A stretch of DNA of 64,000 bases from Acinetobacter pittii (GCF_034067285.1 NZ_CP139286.1:3624741-3688740), one strand, 5' to 3'; positions 50,455 through 58,865 are shown, counted from the first letter of the stretch. Numbers and translations are program-made. The notes: a model not told the origin generated them from the sequence alone.

Positions 50455-51411
50455 ATGGAAACAATCGGCAATTTATGGCTGTACGTAGCATTCTTTGGCA
50501 TCGTCATTGTGATGCTCTTAATTGACTTTTTAGGCTTTAAGCAAAAGCAAGGACAGGATGTCTCAATTAAGCAAGCTGCTTACTGGAGTGTGGCGTGGGT
50601 AAGCATCGCGGCTTTATTTGGTGGTGGTTTATGGCTTTACCTACAACAAACGGTTGGGGTGACCTTAGCAAACCAAAAAACCATGGAATACTTTGCAGGT
50701 TACCTACTTGAAAAGTCCCTCGCAATTGACAACGTTTTCGTCTGGTTAATGATTTTTGCAGCTTTTGCTATACCAGCTGCGCTGCAACGTAAAATTTTGC
50801 TCTACGGCGTATTAGGCGCAATTGTACTGCGTACCCTCTTTATTTTTATTGGTGCATGGTTCGTTCAAGAGTTCTCATGGGTCCTTTATATTTTCGGTGC
50901 GTTCTTGGTATATACAGGTTTCAAGTTCTTAAAAGGTCAAGAAGAAGAAACCAATATCGAAGACATCAAAATTTTAAAATGGTTACGTAACCATATGCGT
51001 ATTACCCCACAGCTTGAAGGCGACAAATTCTTTGTACGTCAAAACGGTTTATTGTGGGCAACGCCGTTATTTTTAGTATTGATTTTGGTTGAAGCTTCAG
51101 ATGTGATTTTCGCAGTAGACTCTATCCCTGCTATTTTCGCGGTAACGAGCGATCCATTTATTGTTTTAACAGCAAACCTAATGGCAATTTTAGGTTTACG
51201 TGCAATGTTCTTCTTACTTGCTGGCGCTGCGACTAAATTGCATTATTTGCCATATGGCTTAGGCATCATCTTATTGTTCATTGGTGCAAAAATGTTGTTG
51301 CTTGATGTATTCCACATGCCAATCTGGATCTCATTAAGCTTTATCGTAATAGTGTTAGCAATTACGGCTTACCTCTCTTTACGACACAACAAAAAGCAAT
51401 TGCAGTCTTAA
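50455..51411 (+). CDS. TerC/Alx-family integral membrane protein
   Basis: The ATG at 50455 follows GGAGGATTT and gives 318 residues with about nine membrane helices. The conserved acidic helix motifs are visible: SLAIDNVFVWLMIF (near 75) and ILVEASDVIFAVDSIPAIFAVTSDPFIV (near 213-241), which place Asp/Glu inside the membrane as in TerC proteins. Members are thought to export manganese or supply it to secreted enzymes. The upstream yybP-ykoY riboswitch supports manganese control. A frame starting at 50425 would overlap the riboswitch and is rejected. Confidence 0.9.
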   Translation: METIGNLWLYVAFFGIVIVMLLIDFLGFKQKQGQDVSIKQAAYWSVAWVSIAALFGGGLWLYLQQTVGVTLANQKTMEYFAGYLLEKSLAIDNVFVWLMIFAAFAIPAALQRKILLYGVLGAIVLRTLFIFIGAWFVQEFSWVLYIFGAFLVYTGFKFLKGQEEETNIEDIKILKWLRNHMRITPQLEGDKFFVRQNGLLWATPLFLVLILVEASDVIFAVDSIPAIFAVTSDPFIVLTANLMAILGLRAMFFLLAGAATKLHYLPYGLGIILLFIGAKMLLLDVFHMPIWISLSFIVIVLAITAYLSLRHNKKQLQS

Positions 51412-51420
51412 TTCATCACA

Positions 51421-51451
51421 ACAAGGCATCTACAAGAGAGATGCCTTGTTA
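51421..51451 (+). terminator. Hairpin after terC
   Basis: ACAAGGCATCT-ACAAGAG-AGATGCCTTGT lies 10 bp after the terC stop. The stem is strong, the T-tract weak. Confidence 0.65.
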
Positions 51452-51599
51452 TCTAAATCTTCAAAAGAGACTGTACTTTAAAAAAACAGATTAATATCAT
51501 ATGCCAACCTAAAATTTATCTTTCCTAATCAGAAACATAATAGATAACAGCTATTCGGTATTTTATGCCGAACATACTTATTAAAATGTGTGGAGTCTC

Positions 51600-51965
51600 A
51601 TGCGTTCTAAAAAAATTAATCTCGTCGTTGTACCTCTATTACTCACGGCATGTAGCCATAATGATGGACCTTTAGTACAAGACGTATATAACAACCAATA
51701 TGACTGTGCTCGCGATTGGAACACCCAAACTTGTAAAGAAGAAAATAGCTCAAGTGGACATGGTTCTAGTTATGCCGGTAGCCGCTATTTAGGGCCTGCG
51801 TATTATCAAAATAATCGGGAAGTTTCTTATCATGGCAATACATTACACCCTTATAGCAATTTGAGTGTAGGTCGCCCCATTATTTCAAGTACGGCGAAAA
51901 GCGCTTCTTCTTCATCCCCAATTCGTGGTGGTTTTGGCCGTAGCGGTTTTTCTTTTGGCGGCTAA
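51600..51965 (+). CDS. ygiB: YgiB-like lipoprotein
   Basis: The ATG at 51600 follows GGAG and gives 121 residues. A lipobox LTAC puts the lipidated Cys near residue 18. The mature part has paired cysteines (YDCARDWNTQTCKE) and a Ser/Gly-rich C-terminus ending RGGFGRSGFSFGG, which resembles the RGGFG tail of E. coli YgiB (DUF1190). The next gene encodes a YgiC-like protein 21 bp downstream, the same order as ygiBC. The symbol rests on this context more than on overall similarity. Confidence 0.75.
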   Translation: MRSKKINLVVVPLLLTACSHNDGPLVQDVYNNQYDCARDWNTQTCKEENSSSGHGSSYAGSRYLGPAYYQNNREVSYHGNTLHPYSNLSVGRPIISSTAKSASSSSPIRGGFGRSGFSFGG

Positions 51966-51986
51966 GTCTTTAGGCACTCACTTAAT

Positions 51987-53147
51987 ATGAAAAGAAAAAT
52001 ATTTACTCCGCGCCCAGACTGGCAAGTGGAGCATCAAAATATTGGTTTCGATTATTTTAATTTACCTTCTCTTGATGGCTCAATTTACTGGTCAGAAGGG
52101 GTTGCGTATGAGTTTACCCTTAAACAGATTGAACAACTGGAAGATGCGGCAAATGAACTACATCAGATGTGTTTATCGGTAGTAGGAGATCTCATTCAAA
52201 GCGGGGACTATCCAGCTTATTTTCAAATTCCAGAAACAGCCATAAGCCACATTGAACATTCGTGGAAACAAAATGCACCCATGCTCTATGGTCGCTTTGA
52301 TTTCGCTTACGATGGGCGAAATATCAAAATGCTGGAATATAACGCAGACACACCGACTGGCTTACTCGAAGCTTCTGTCGCGCAGTGGCTGTGGATAGAA
52401 CAGGTCTCAGGCATTGCTAACCGAGATCAATTCAATAGCATTCATGAAGATCTGATTAAACGCTGGAAGACAATTTTACCGCGTGGTAGCCATGTACATT
52501 TTGCTGCCTGTCAGGAAGCCGGAAGGGAGGACTGGGGTAATTTAGAGTACTTGATAGATACGGCTTATCAAGCTCATCTACAAGTTTCCGAGCTTTCTAT
52601 GGAAAACATAGGCTGGAACGGGCAAGATTTTGTCGATCTGCATAATCGCCCCATTCAAAACATATTTAAGCTCTATCCATGGGAATGGATTTGGGAGGAA
52701 GCCTTTTCTCAATATATTCACCCACAAACACAGTGGATTGAACCTTGCTGGAAAATGTTACTTTCAAATAAAGCGATTTTGGTTGAGCTTTGGAAGCGTT
52801 ATCCAAACCATCCATTGTTGGTCGAAACCCATACCTATGACCCGCAACAAGTTTTGTCTGGCAAATGGGTGAAAAAGCCGATTTTGGCAAGGGAAGGGGC
52901 CAATATTCGAATTTTACAAGATGGTCACGACCAAGGCTCAGCTTCTGGTAGCTTTTATTTTGATGACTATGACAAATACGGATATGTTGTACAAAAATGG
53001 GTAGATACCCCATTATTTTCAGGACAACTACCTACACTCGGTTTATGGATGGTTGGACATCAATGTGCAGGCATGTCTATCCGTGAAGATTGTTATGACA
53101 TTATCGGTAATGATGCCCACTTTGCAGCACATTATTTTGTCGAGTAA
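51987..53147 (+). CDS. ygiC: YgiC-like ATP-grasp protein (glutathionylspermidine synthase family)
   Basis: The 386-residue protein matches the GSP-synthase ATP-grasp family: it begins with RPDWQVEHQNIGFDYF, has YGRFDFAYDGRNIKMLEYNADTPTG (near 100-125), EPCWKMLLSNKAILVELWKRYPNHP (near 250) and KKPILAREGANIRIL (near 295). YgiC is a C-N ligase with unknown substrate; it lacks the amidase half of E. coli Gss, so it is not a complete glutathionylspermidine synthetase/amidase. It follows ygiB in a two-gene operon. Confidence 0.9.
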   Translation: MKRKIFTPRPDWQVEHQNIGFDYFNLPSLDGSIYWSEGVAYEFTLKQIEQLEDAANELHQMCLSVVGDLIQSGDYPAYFQIPETAISHIEHSWKQNAPMLYGRFDFAYDGRNIKMLEYNADTPTGLLEASVAQWLWIEQVSGIANRDQFNSIHEDLIKRWKTILPRGSHVHFAACQEAGREDWGNLEYLIDTAYQAHLQVSELSMENIGWNGQDFVDLHNRPIQNIFKLYPWEWIWEEAFSQYIHPQTQWIEPCWKMLLSNKAILVELWKRYPNHPLLVETHTYDPQQVLSGKWVKKPILAREGANIRILQDGHDQGSASGSFYFDDYDKYGYVVQKWVDTPLFSGQLPTLGLWMVGHQCAGMSIREDCYDIIGNDAHFAAHYFVE

Positions 53148-53163
53148 AACCGTATAGAAATTT

Positions 53164-53193
53164 ATAAAAAAGCACTTATAAAGTGCTTTTTTA
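53164..53193 (+). terminator. Intrinsic terminator after ygiC
   Basis: AAAAAAGCACTT-ATA-AAGTGCTTTTTT, 18 bp past the ygiC stop. Confidence 0.85.
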
Positions 53194-53352
53194 TTATGCT
53201 TGGTTCGCAATCAAATAGTGCATTTTAGATATATAACAAATAATGAATATTTATTTTTAAAGCTAAATTAGAACAAAAATTCAAAAATATAATAATTTAA
53301 TCTTATGAATTTTAAAAACATTATTCTCATTTTCAAAATTAAAAAGTGATAT

Positions 53353-53368
53353 TGGCAAGCTCTTTGCA
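53353..53368 (+). promoter_or_regulatory. Sigma-54-type promoter of the Rieske-guaD operon
   Basis: TGGCAAGCTCTTTGCA fits the RpoN consensus TGGCACR-N4-TTGCW with one mismatch (A for C at position 6); the GG (-24) and GC (-12) pairs have exact spacing. Transcription would begin near 53380, about 60 bases before the Rieske gene. The link to nitrogen control is inferred. Confidence 0.65.
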
Positions 53369-53398
53369 TCTCCTAAAAAGAAAAAAGCCTAGATTTTA

Positions 53399-53425
53399 AG
53401 GGCTCGCGAGAGCCCTGATTTTTTT
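53399..53425 (+). terminator. Terminator-like hairpin in the Rieske gene leader
   Basis: AGGGCTC-GCGA-GAGCCCT followed by GATTTTTTT lies directly before the ribosome binding site (AAGGAG) of the Rieske gene and after the sigma-54-type promoter. In this place it would act as an attenuator needing antitermination, not as an end signal for ygiC, which has its own terminator at 53164. Confidence 0.7.
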
Positions 53426-53438
53426 AAGGAGTGATGCT

Positions 53439-54494
53439 ATGAATGCTATTCCAACTTTAACGCCACTTGCCATGCCATGTAACAGCAGTTTTGATGCAAA
53501 AGATTGGGAAATTTTATCAAGTCATTGGTATCCAGTTGCCCGTATTCAAGATGTCTCTACCGCGCCTCAACGCGTCACGCTACTAGACGTCAACATGGCA
53601 CTCTATAAAACAGAAAGTGGTGAAATTCATCTGGTCCGAGACATTTGTCCTCATCGCGGTGTTCCTTTAACCAAAGGTTGGGTCGATGGTGATGACATTG
53701 TGTGTCCTTATCATGGTCTACGCTATAACACCGAAGGCAAATGTATTCAAATACCAGCTCAACCCGAGTTAACCAAAATTTCTGATCGTTTTTCTCTGAC
53801 CAAATTTCCGGTTGTGCAAAGATACGGCCTCATTTGGACCAGTATTCATGGTCGTGATATTACTCAAGCCAATATTCCTGTATTAGATACTTGGGACCAT
53901 GCAGAGCATCAAGCGATTTTGCCACCTTTTGTGGATATTGGCGGTTCTAGTGGACGTCAACTTGAAGGGTTTATTGATGTCGCTCATTTTGCTTGGGTAC
54001 ATCACAATGCCTTTGCGAGTCGTGATAATCCCGTCGTCCCTAAATATCACACTGAACGTACTGAATATGGCTTAAAAACGGTCTATATCAGCAATGTCAG
54101 TAACTATCCGCATGAGCTAAAGCATCTCGAACCAGAAGGCTTTTTATGGAAGCGCACCTTTGAAGTCTATCCACCTTTTTCAGCCGTGCTTACAGTCGAT
54201 TTTCCAGAAGGTGGGGTCTTAAAAATCTTGAATGCGTGCTGTCCTATTTCGAGCAATAAAACCCGTTTATTTGTTCCACTCACCCGTAACTTTGATCAGA
54301 CAGGTGATTTAGAAAAGGTATACGCATTTAATGCTCAAATTTTTGCCGAAGATCAAGACATGGTCGAATCACAAAAGCCAGAAGAACTACCGCTTGATTT
54401 AATGATGGAAGCACATTTTGAAGCAGACCGTTCATCAACGACTTATCGACGGATTTTGGCTGACTGGGGACTAAGTAAACGTTATACCGTTTAA
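53439..54494 (+). CDS. Rieske non-haem iron oxygenase
   Basis: The 351-residue oxygenase alpha subunit has the Rieske ligands C70-P-H72 and C89-P-Y-H92, and the mononuclear iron motif D-V-A-H-x4-H near 180-188 (FIDVAHFAWVHH), with a later EDQDMVESQ. The layout (QRYGLIW, FAEDQ...ESQ) resembles the N-demethylase branch that includes NdmA, which acts on methylxanthines. It is followed 56 bp later by guanine deaminase, so a purine-related substrate is plausible. No reductase gene is adjacent. The start at 53439 has a strong AAGGAG. Confidence 0.88.
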   Translation: MNAIPTLTPLAMPCNSSFDAKDWEILSSHWYPVARIQDVSTAPQRVTLLDVNMALYKTESGEIHLVRDICPHRGVPLTKGWVDGDDIVCPYHGLRYNTEGKCIQIPAQPELTKISDRFSLTKFPVVQRYGLIWTSIHGRDITQANIPVLDTWDHAEHQAILPPFVDIGGSSGRQLEGFIDVAHFAWVHHNAFASRDNPVVPKYHTERTEYGLKTVYISNVSNYPHELKHLEPEGFLWKRTFEVYPPFSAVLTVDFPEGGVLKILNACCPISSNKTRLFVPLTRNFDQTGDLEKVYAFNAQIFAEDQDMVESQKPEELPLDLMMEAHFEADRSSTTYRRILADWGLSKRYTV

Positions 54495-54550
54495 ATCTTG
54501 GCTAACTGGGGTACAATCAACCGAAAAAAGTGAAAATATATAGGCTTTCC

Positions 54551-55876
54551 ATGTCATCGATTGCAAATACCACCGTTGTGCGTGGTCGTTTTTTAGATAT
54601 TCAACAAACTGTCTCTGAGCCAACTGATATTCCAAATCAAGTACGTTATTTGGAAGATGGTGTATTGATTAGTGAACATGGAAAAATCAAATGGTTTGGA
54701 GCATGGGAAGACGCTCAACAGCATCTTCCTACTGGAGTTGAAGTTCAACATTACCCAGAGCAATTGATTGTACCTGGCTTTATTGATACCCATATCCACT
54801 TTCCACAAACCGAAATGGTAGGAGCTTACGGCGAACAACTTTTAAGCTGGCTCAATACTTATACATTCCCAACTGAAATCCAGTTTCATGACAAAGCATA
54901 CGCAAGTGAAATTGCCCAGTTCTTTGTTCAGGAACTGTTAAAACACGGTACAACTACAGCCCTCGTTTTCTGTACAGTTCATCCCGAGTCTGTTGATGCT
55001 TTATTTGAAGCCGCAGAGCGCGTTCAGATGCGTTTAATTGCAGGGAAGGTACTCATGGACCGTAATGCTCCTGAAGCGCTTTGTGACACGCCAGAAACAG
55101 CTTACAACGACACCAAGGCACTCATTGAAAAATGGCATGGTAAAGGCCGTGCTCTATATGCGATTACACCACGTTTCGCACCGACGTCTACACCTGAACA
55201 ATTAGAAAGAGCAGGGCAGTTAAAACAAGAATTTCCGGATGTTTACGTACATACGCATTTAAGTGAAAACAAAGATGAAATTGCTTGGGTAAAATCTTTA
55301 TTTCCTGAACAAGCAGGCTATTTAGATGTTTATCAACATTATGGCCTGACTGGTAAGCGTTCTGTATTTGCGCATTGCGTTCACTTAGAAGATGAAGAAT
55401 GGCAATGCATGCATGATACGCAGTCTGCTATCGCATTTTGCCCAACTTCAAACTTGTTCTTAGGCAGTGGTTTATTCCCATTGAAAAAAACATGGGAAAA
55501 ACAAGTAAAAGTGGGCTTGGGTACAGATATCGGTGCTGGTACATCGTTTAGTTTACTGCAAACCGTTAACGAGGCTTATAAGGTACAGCAGTTACAAGGC
55601 GATAAACTTTCAGCTTATGAAGCGCTCTATCATGCAACTTTAGGTGGAGCAAAAGCGCTTGATTTACAAGATCAGTTAGGCAATTTCAATGTCGGTAAAG
55701 AAGCAGATTTTGTTGTATTGAATCTTAAGCCGACCGCATTACAGCAACTGCGCCAGTCTAAATCTAAATCTGTTGAAGATTCGCTGTTTGCTTTATTCAC
55801 TTTAGGTGATGACCGTAATATTGAGGCGACTTATATTTATGGAAAACGTGCTTATCAAAAAGAAACAGCCCAATAA
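54551..55876 (+). CDS. guaD: Guanine deaminase
   Basis: The 441-residue amidohydrolase starts at the ATG at 54551; an upstream ATG at 54530 adds seven unrelated residues. The metal motif H81-I-H83 lies in PGFIDTHIHFPQTEM; VHTHLSENKDE (near 236) and FAHCVHLEDEEW follow, and GLGTDIGAGTSFSLLQ near 325 holds the catalytic Asp. These are guanine deaminase signatures. It converts guanine to xanthine and ammonia. It is probably cotranscribed with the Rieske oxygenase from the sigma-54-type promoter, as expected for nitrogen scavenging. Confidence 0.93.
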   Translation: MSSIANTTVVRGRFLDIQQTVSEPTDIPNQVRYLEDGVLISEHGKIKWFGAWEDAQQHLPTGVEVQHYPEQLIVPGFIDTHIHFPQTEMVGAYGEQLLSWLNTYTFPTEIQFHDKAYASEIAQFFVQELLKHGTTTALVFCTVHPESVDALFEAAERVQMRLIAGKVLMDRNAPEALCDTPETAYNDTKALIEKWHGKGRALYAITPRFAPTSTPEQLERAGQLKQEFPDVYVHTHLSENKDEIAWVKSLFPEQAGYLDVYQHYGLTGKRSVFAHCVHLEDEEWQCMHDTQSAIAFCPTSNLFLGSGLFPLKKTWEKQVKVGLGTDIGAGTSFSLLQTVNEAYKVQQLQGDKLSAYEALYHATLGGAKALDLQDQLGNFNVGKEADFVVLNLKPTALQQLRQSKSKSVEDSLFALFTLGDDRNIEATYIYGKRAYQKETAQ

Positions 55877-55988
55877 AAATCGGGTGGTTAAGTTTTTGTT
55901 ATTATTTGGAATATGTGCTGTTTTGTTAAAACGTGATCGCCATAATTCGCAAAATGATAAAATTTCAAAGTCATCAAAGGGTGCATGA
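55839..55988 (+). CDS. Possible small membrane peptide overlapping the end of guaD
   Basis: An ATG at 55839 with GAGGCG about 9 bases upstream opens a 49-residue frame that overlaps the last 38 bases of guaD in another frame. The product has basic ends and one hydrophobic segment (FLLLFGICAVLL). It may be a real small membrane peptide or chance. Nothing homologous is recognised. Confidence 0.3.
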   Translation: MENVLIKKKQPNKNRVVKFLLLFGICAVLLKRDRHNSQNDKISKSSKGA

Positions 55989-56090
55989 AACGTCATTTTG
56001 CTTTAAAATTTTACCATTAACTCAGATTTTCGAGGTGTTGCAGGTCAACACCTTTTTTATTTTTTCTTTTATATCTTGTAGGAATCTGCC

Positions 56091-56618
56091 ATGACTGTTG
56101 CAATGAGCATCATGATTTCAACCGAAGAAATTCAAGCAAAAGTCAAAGAGCTCGGCGAGCAAATTAACGCTCACTATGCAAATAGTGATAAAGAATTAGT
56201 CCTTATTGGATTACTTCGTGGTTCTGTTATTTTCATGGCAGACTTGTGCCGTACCATTACCAAACCGCATGAACTCGACTTCATGACAGTGTCTAGCTAC
56301 GGCGGTGGTACGACTTCAAGTCGAGATGTTAAAATCTTAAAAGATCTTGACGGTGAAATACGCGGTAAGGATGTACTGGTTGTCGAAGATATTATCGACT
56401 CTGGCAATACCTTAAGCAAAGTAGTTGAAATGTTGCAAACTCGTGAGCCAAATTCGATTCAACTTTGCACATTAGTGAGTAAACCATCTCGCCGTGAAAT
56501 TGATCTCGAAGTTAAATTTTTAGGTTTTGAAGTAGAAGACAGATTCATTGTAGGCTACGGCTTAGACTACGATCAAAAATATCGCCACTTACCTTTTATC
56601 GGTGAAATTGGTTTATAA
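56091..56618 (+). CDS. hpt: Hypoxanthine-guanine phosphoribosyltransferase
   Basis: The 175-residue purine salvage enzyme has the PRPP-binding motif VLVVEDIIDSGNTLS (near 101-115), LIGLLRGSVIFMADLCR (near 42-58) and VSSYGGGT near 77. It converts hypoxanthine or guanine to IMP or GMP. It begins about 100 bp after the small frame behind guaD and has an AGGAATC ribosome binding site. Purine breakdown (guaD) and salvage (hpt) thus lie side by side. Confidence 0.94.
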   Translation: MTVAMSIMISTEEIQAKVKELGEQINAHYANSDKELVLIGLLRGSVIFMADLCRTITKPHELDFMTVSSYGGGTTSSRDVKILKDLDGEIRGKDVLVVEDIIDSGNTLSKVVEMLQTREPNSIQLCTLVSKPSRREIDLEVKFLGFEVEDRFIVGYGLDYDQKYRHLPFIGEIGL

Positions 56619-56632
56619 ATTTCATAAAAATT

Positions 56633-56657
56633 GCACCGCAAGGTGCTATTTTTTTAT
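56633..56657 (+). terminator. Intrinsic terminator after hpt
   Basis: GCACC-GCAA-GGTGC followed by a T-run, 15 bp after hpt. Confidence 0.75.
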
Positions 56658-56790
56658 ATAAAACCTTAGCTTTGAACAAAAAAGACACAAAAAGTCGCAA
56701 TCTGCTACAGACAAAATAGACAGCTCTACCGCACGATACAATATGAAGCAAAATCATTAACTTCATCAAAAAAACAACTGGAGAACAAAT

Positions 56791-57042
56791 ATGTGGTCAC
56801 TTATTGTCGCTATTGTAGTTGGTTTCTTTGCTGGCTTAATCGCTCGCGCTTTGCATCCAGGGGATGATAAAGCAGGTTTCATCGTAACTACCTTGATTGG
56901 TATTGCAGGTTCACTTTTAGCCACTTATGGTGGTCGTTTACTTGGACTATATGGCGAAAACTCAGCTGCGGGCTTCATCGCATCCGTGATTGGTGCCATC
57001 GTTATTTTGTTTATCTACAATTTGATTGCACGAAAAAGCTAA
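56791..57042 (+). CDS. GlsB/YeaQ/YmgE-family small membrane protein
   Basis: The 83-residue protein has three hydrophobic helices and Gly-rich packing (VVGFFAGLIARALHPGDDKAGF...TLIGIAGSLLATYGG), which is the Transglycosylase-associated/GlsB-YeaQ-YmgE family (PF04226). Members are stress-associated inner membrane proteins without known activity. The start has CTGGAGAAC as ribosome binding site. It is monocistronic. Confidence 0.9.
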   Translation: MWSLIVAIVVGFFAGLIARALHPGDDKAGFIVTTLIGIAGSLLATYGGRLLGLYGENSAAGFIASVIGAIVILFIYNLIARKS

Positions 57043-57058
57043 ACTTTAATTCATTTAT

Positions 57059-57088
57059 AAAAAAAGCACCTTGGGGTGCTTTTTTTAA
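57059..57088. terminator. Bidirectional terminator between the GlsB-type gene and dsbC
   Basis: AAAAAAAGCACC-TTG-GGGTGCTTTTTTT between convergent genes. Confidence 0.9.
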
Positions 57089-57094
57089 TTTATT

Positions 57095-57793
57095 TTAAAG
57101 GCCTAACTCTTTCCAAACTGCCTGAATTTCTTCAGCAGAGCGTGCGCCCACCAGCTTAAAACCATTTGCAAAAATTAAGGTAGGAGTGCCATTAAAACCT
57201 AGTTTTTTTCCTAATTCCAAATTACGGTCAATTGGGTTTACACAGCTCGCAGCTATTGGTTTAACCCCTTGCTGAATCAGTTTTTTCCATGAGTAAGATT
57301 GATTCGGTGCACACCAAACCTGTCTAGAAACCACAATAGACTGAGGCTTTAAAGGATAGATAAAGGTGTAAATAGTTACGTCTTTAAGCTTATCGAGTTC
57401 AGGTTCAAGCTGCTTGCAATAAGGACAGTTTGGATCAGAAAAAACGGCTAAAACATGCTGTCCATTACCTTTGACTGTTTTAATGGCATCTTTTAAAGGC
57501 AGCTGTTTCCAATCAATTGAGTTTTGTCCTAACACCAAATCTTTGGTTAAGTTCTTCTGGTCTTTTAATCTAATCATAGAACCTACAAACATATGCTGCC
57601 CATCTTCACCCACATAGATGATTTGCTGATCGAGATTAGCGCTATATAGCCCAGACATTTCGGTTTTCTGAATATTACTAATTTTCAAATTAGGATATTG
57701 TTTTTTAATATTTTCCCTAACAGTATCTACATTAGCGAAACTCATAGTTGCAGTTAAGCTAAATAACGCCAATATTCCTAATTTTTTAAGCAT
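57095..57793 (-). CDS. dsbC: Thiol:disulfide isomerase DsbC
   Basis: The 232-residue protein has a signal peptide (ending SFA, residue 20), an N-terminal dimerisation domain (residues 21-75) and a thioredoxin domain with the active site C123-P-Y-C126. A second Cys pair (VWCAPNQ and AASCVNP) matches the structural disulfide of E. coli DsbC. It repairs wrong disulfides in the periplasm and complements DsbA at 6 kb. Single gene. Confidence 0.93.
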   Translation of the reverse strand: MLKKLGILALFSLTATMSFANVDTVRENIKKQYPNLKISNIQKTEMSGLYSANLDQQIIYVGEDGQHMFVGSMIRLKDQKNLTKDLVLGQNSIDWKQLPLKDAIKTVKGNGQHVLAVFSDPNCPYCKQLEPELDKLKDVTIYTFIYPLKPQSIVVSRQVWCAPNQSYSWKKLIQQGVKPIAASCVNPIDRNLELGKKLGFNGTPTLIFANGFKLVGARSAEEIQAVWKELGL

Positions 57794-57887
57794 AAAACCG
57801 ACTCTAGGTAGGAGAGGAGATTATTTTAATCAGTTCTGTTTTCAAAAGCTGAATTGATTACCGAGTTATAACCAAACTGCCACTCAT

Positions 57888-58850
57888 TTATGCCAATGTT
57901 TCACGTGGAACATAAGTAGGTTTTAGAATATTAATTTCTACTGATATATGCACAATTTCCTCATGAATCGATAAAGCATGACGAATCAGGTCTGCATTTA
58001 AAGAAATATCATCAGTCTCTAGGGCCAAAATACAAGAAAACTTACCTTTGGCGACTTTCCAAACATGAAGATCCGTAATTTCAAGGTTCTTAGGAAATTC
58101 AGCAATCACTTCACGAATTTCTTCTACCACTGGATGATCCATTTCTGCATCTAGAAGTGTTTTCCCTGTCTCTTTCATTAAGCCAAGAGACCATTTTGCA
58201 ACCAAAATAGCACCTAAAATCCCTAAAAGTGCATCTAAAAAATCCCATCCGAAATATTTACCTGCGAAAAGCGCAACAATTGCAAAAACAGAAGTGACTG
58301 CATCTGCAACCACATGTAAAAAAGCAGCTTTTTGATTTAAATCATGGTGATGATGCCCATGGTCATGATGGTGATGGTGATGGTGATGGTGATGGTGCCC
58401 ATCATCGTGAAGTAACCATGCACAAATCAAGTTAATGACCAGACCTAAAATTGCAATAGGAATCGCTTCATTATAAAAAATCTCAACTGGATTAAATAAA
58501 CGTTGTATCGACTGAAGTGCCATAAAAATAGCGACAACCATCAGCAAAATTGCACTGCTATAGCCCGCTAAAATCTCGATTTTCCATGTTCCGAAACTAA
58601 ACCGACGATCTTTGGAGTAATGACGAGCCGCACGATAAGCAAAATAGGCTAAACCGAGTGCCAACATATGTGAGCTCATATGCCAACCATCAGCCAGAAG
58701 CGCCATTGAATTAAAAAACCATCCACCGAATATTTCTAACACCATCATGGATGCCGTTAAAATTGTTGCAATCAAAATACGTTTTTGTGCAAGTGGATTT
58801 CCTTCATCAAACTGATGTTGATGATGACGTGATACACTATGTTCCTGCAT
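57888..58850 (-). CDS. dmeF: Cation diffusion facilitator, DmeF-type cobalt/nickel exporter
   Basis: The 320-residue CDF protein starts at the ATG at 58850 (a TTG at 58865 is possible). It has six membrane segments, a cytosolic loop with 11 consecutive His (residues 152-162) plus a second His cluster, and a C-terminal CDF domain. The first transport-site motif reads ADGWHMSSH with His61 in place of the usual Asp, as in DmeF, while the second is H179-x3-D183. It is divergent from an RcnR-type regulator, so cobalt or nickel export is likelier than zinc. The last codons contain a perfect parS site. Confidence 0.85.
   Translation of the reverse strand: MQEHSVSRHHQHQFDEGNPLAQKRILIATILTASMMVLEIFGGWFFNSMALLADGWHMSSHMLALGLAYFAYRAARHYSKDRRFSFGTWKIEILAGYSSAILLMVVAIFMALQSIQRLFNPVEIFYNEAIPIAILGLVINLICAWLLHDDGHHHHHHHHHHHDHGHHHHDLNQKAAFLHVVADAVTSVFAIVALFAGKYFGWDFLDALLGILGAILVAKWSLGLMKETGKTLLDAEMDHPVVEEIREVIAEFPKNLEITDLHVWKVAKGKFSCILALETDDISLNADLIRHALSIHEEIVHISVEINILKPTYVPRETLA
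57897..57912. promoter_or_regulatory. Perfect parS centromere site inside dmeF
   Basis: TGTTTCACGTGGAACA, the exact reverse complement of the consensus TGTTCCACGTGAAACA, covers the C-terminal codons of dmeF (VPRET on the minus strand). It lies about 6 kb from oriC, the usual place for ParB loading sites. Confidence 0.85.
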
Positions 58851-58865
58851 AAAATTTAAACCCAA

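Noticed and set aside
50286..50525. 79-codon plus-strand frame before terC
   Set aside because: It runs through the yybP-ykoY riboswitch and into terC in another frame; the RNA element explains the region better.
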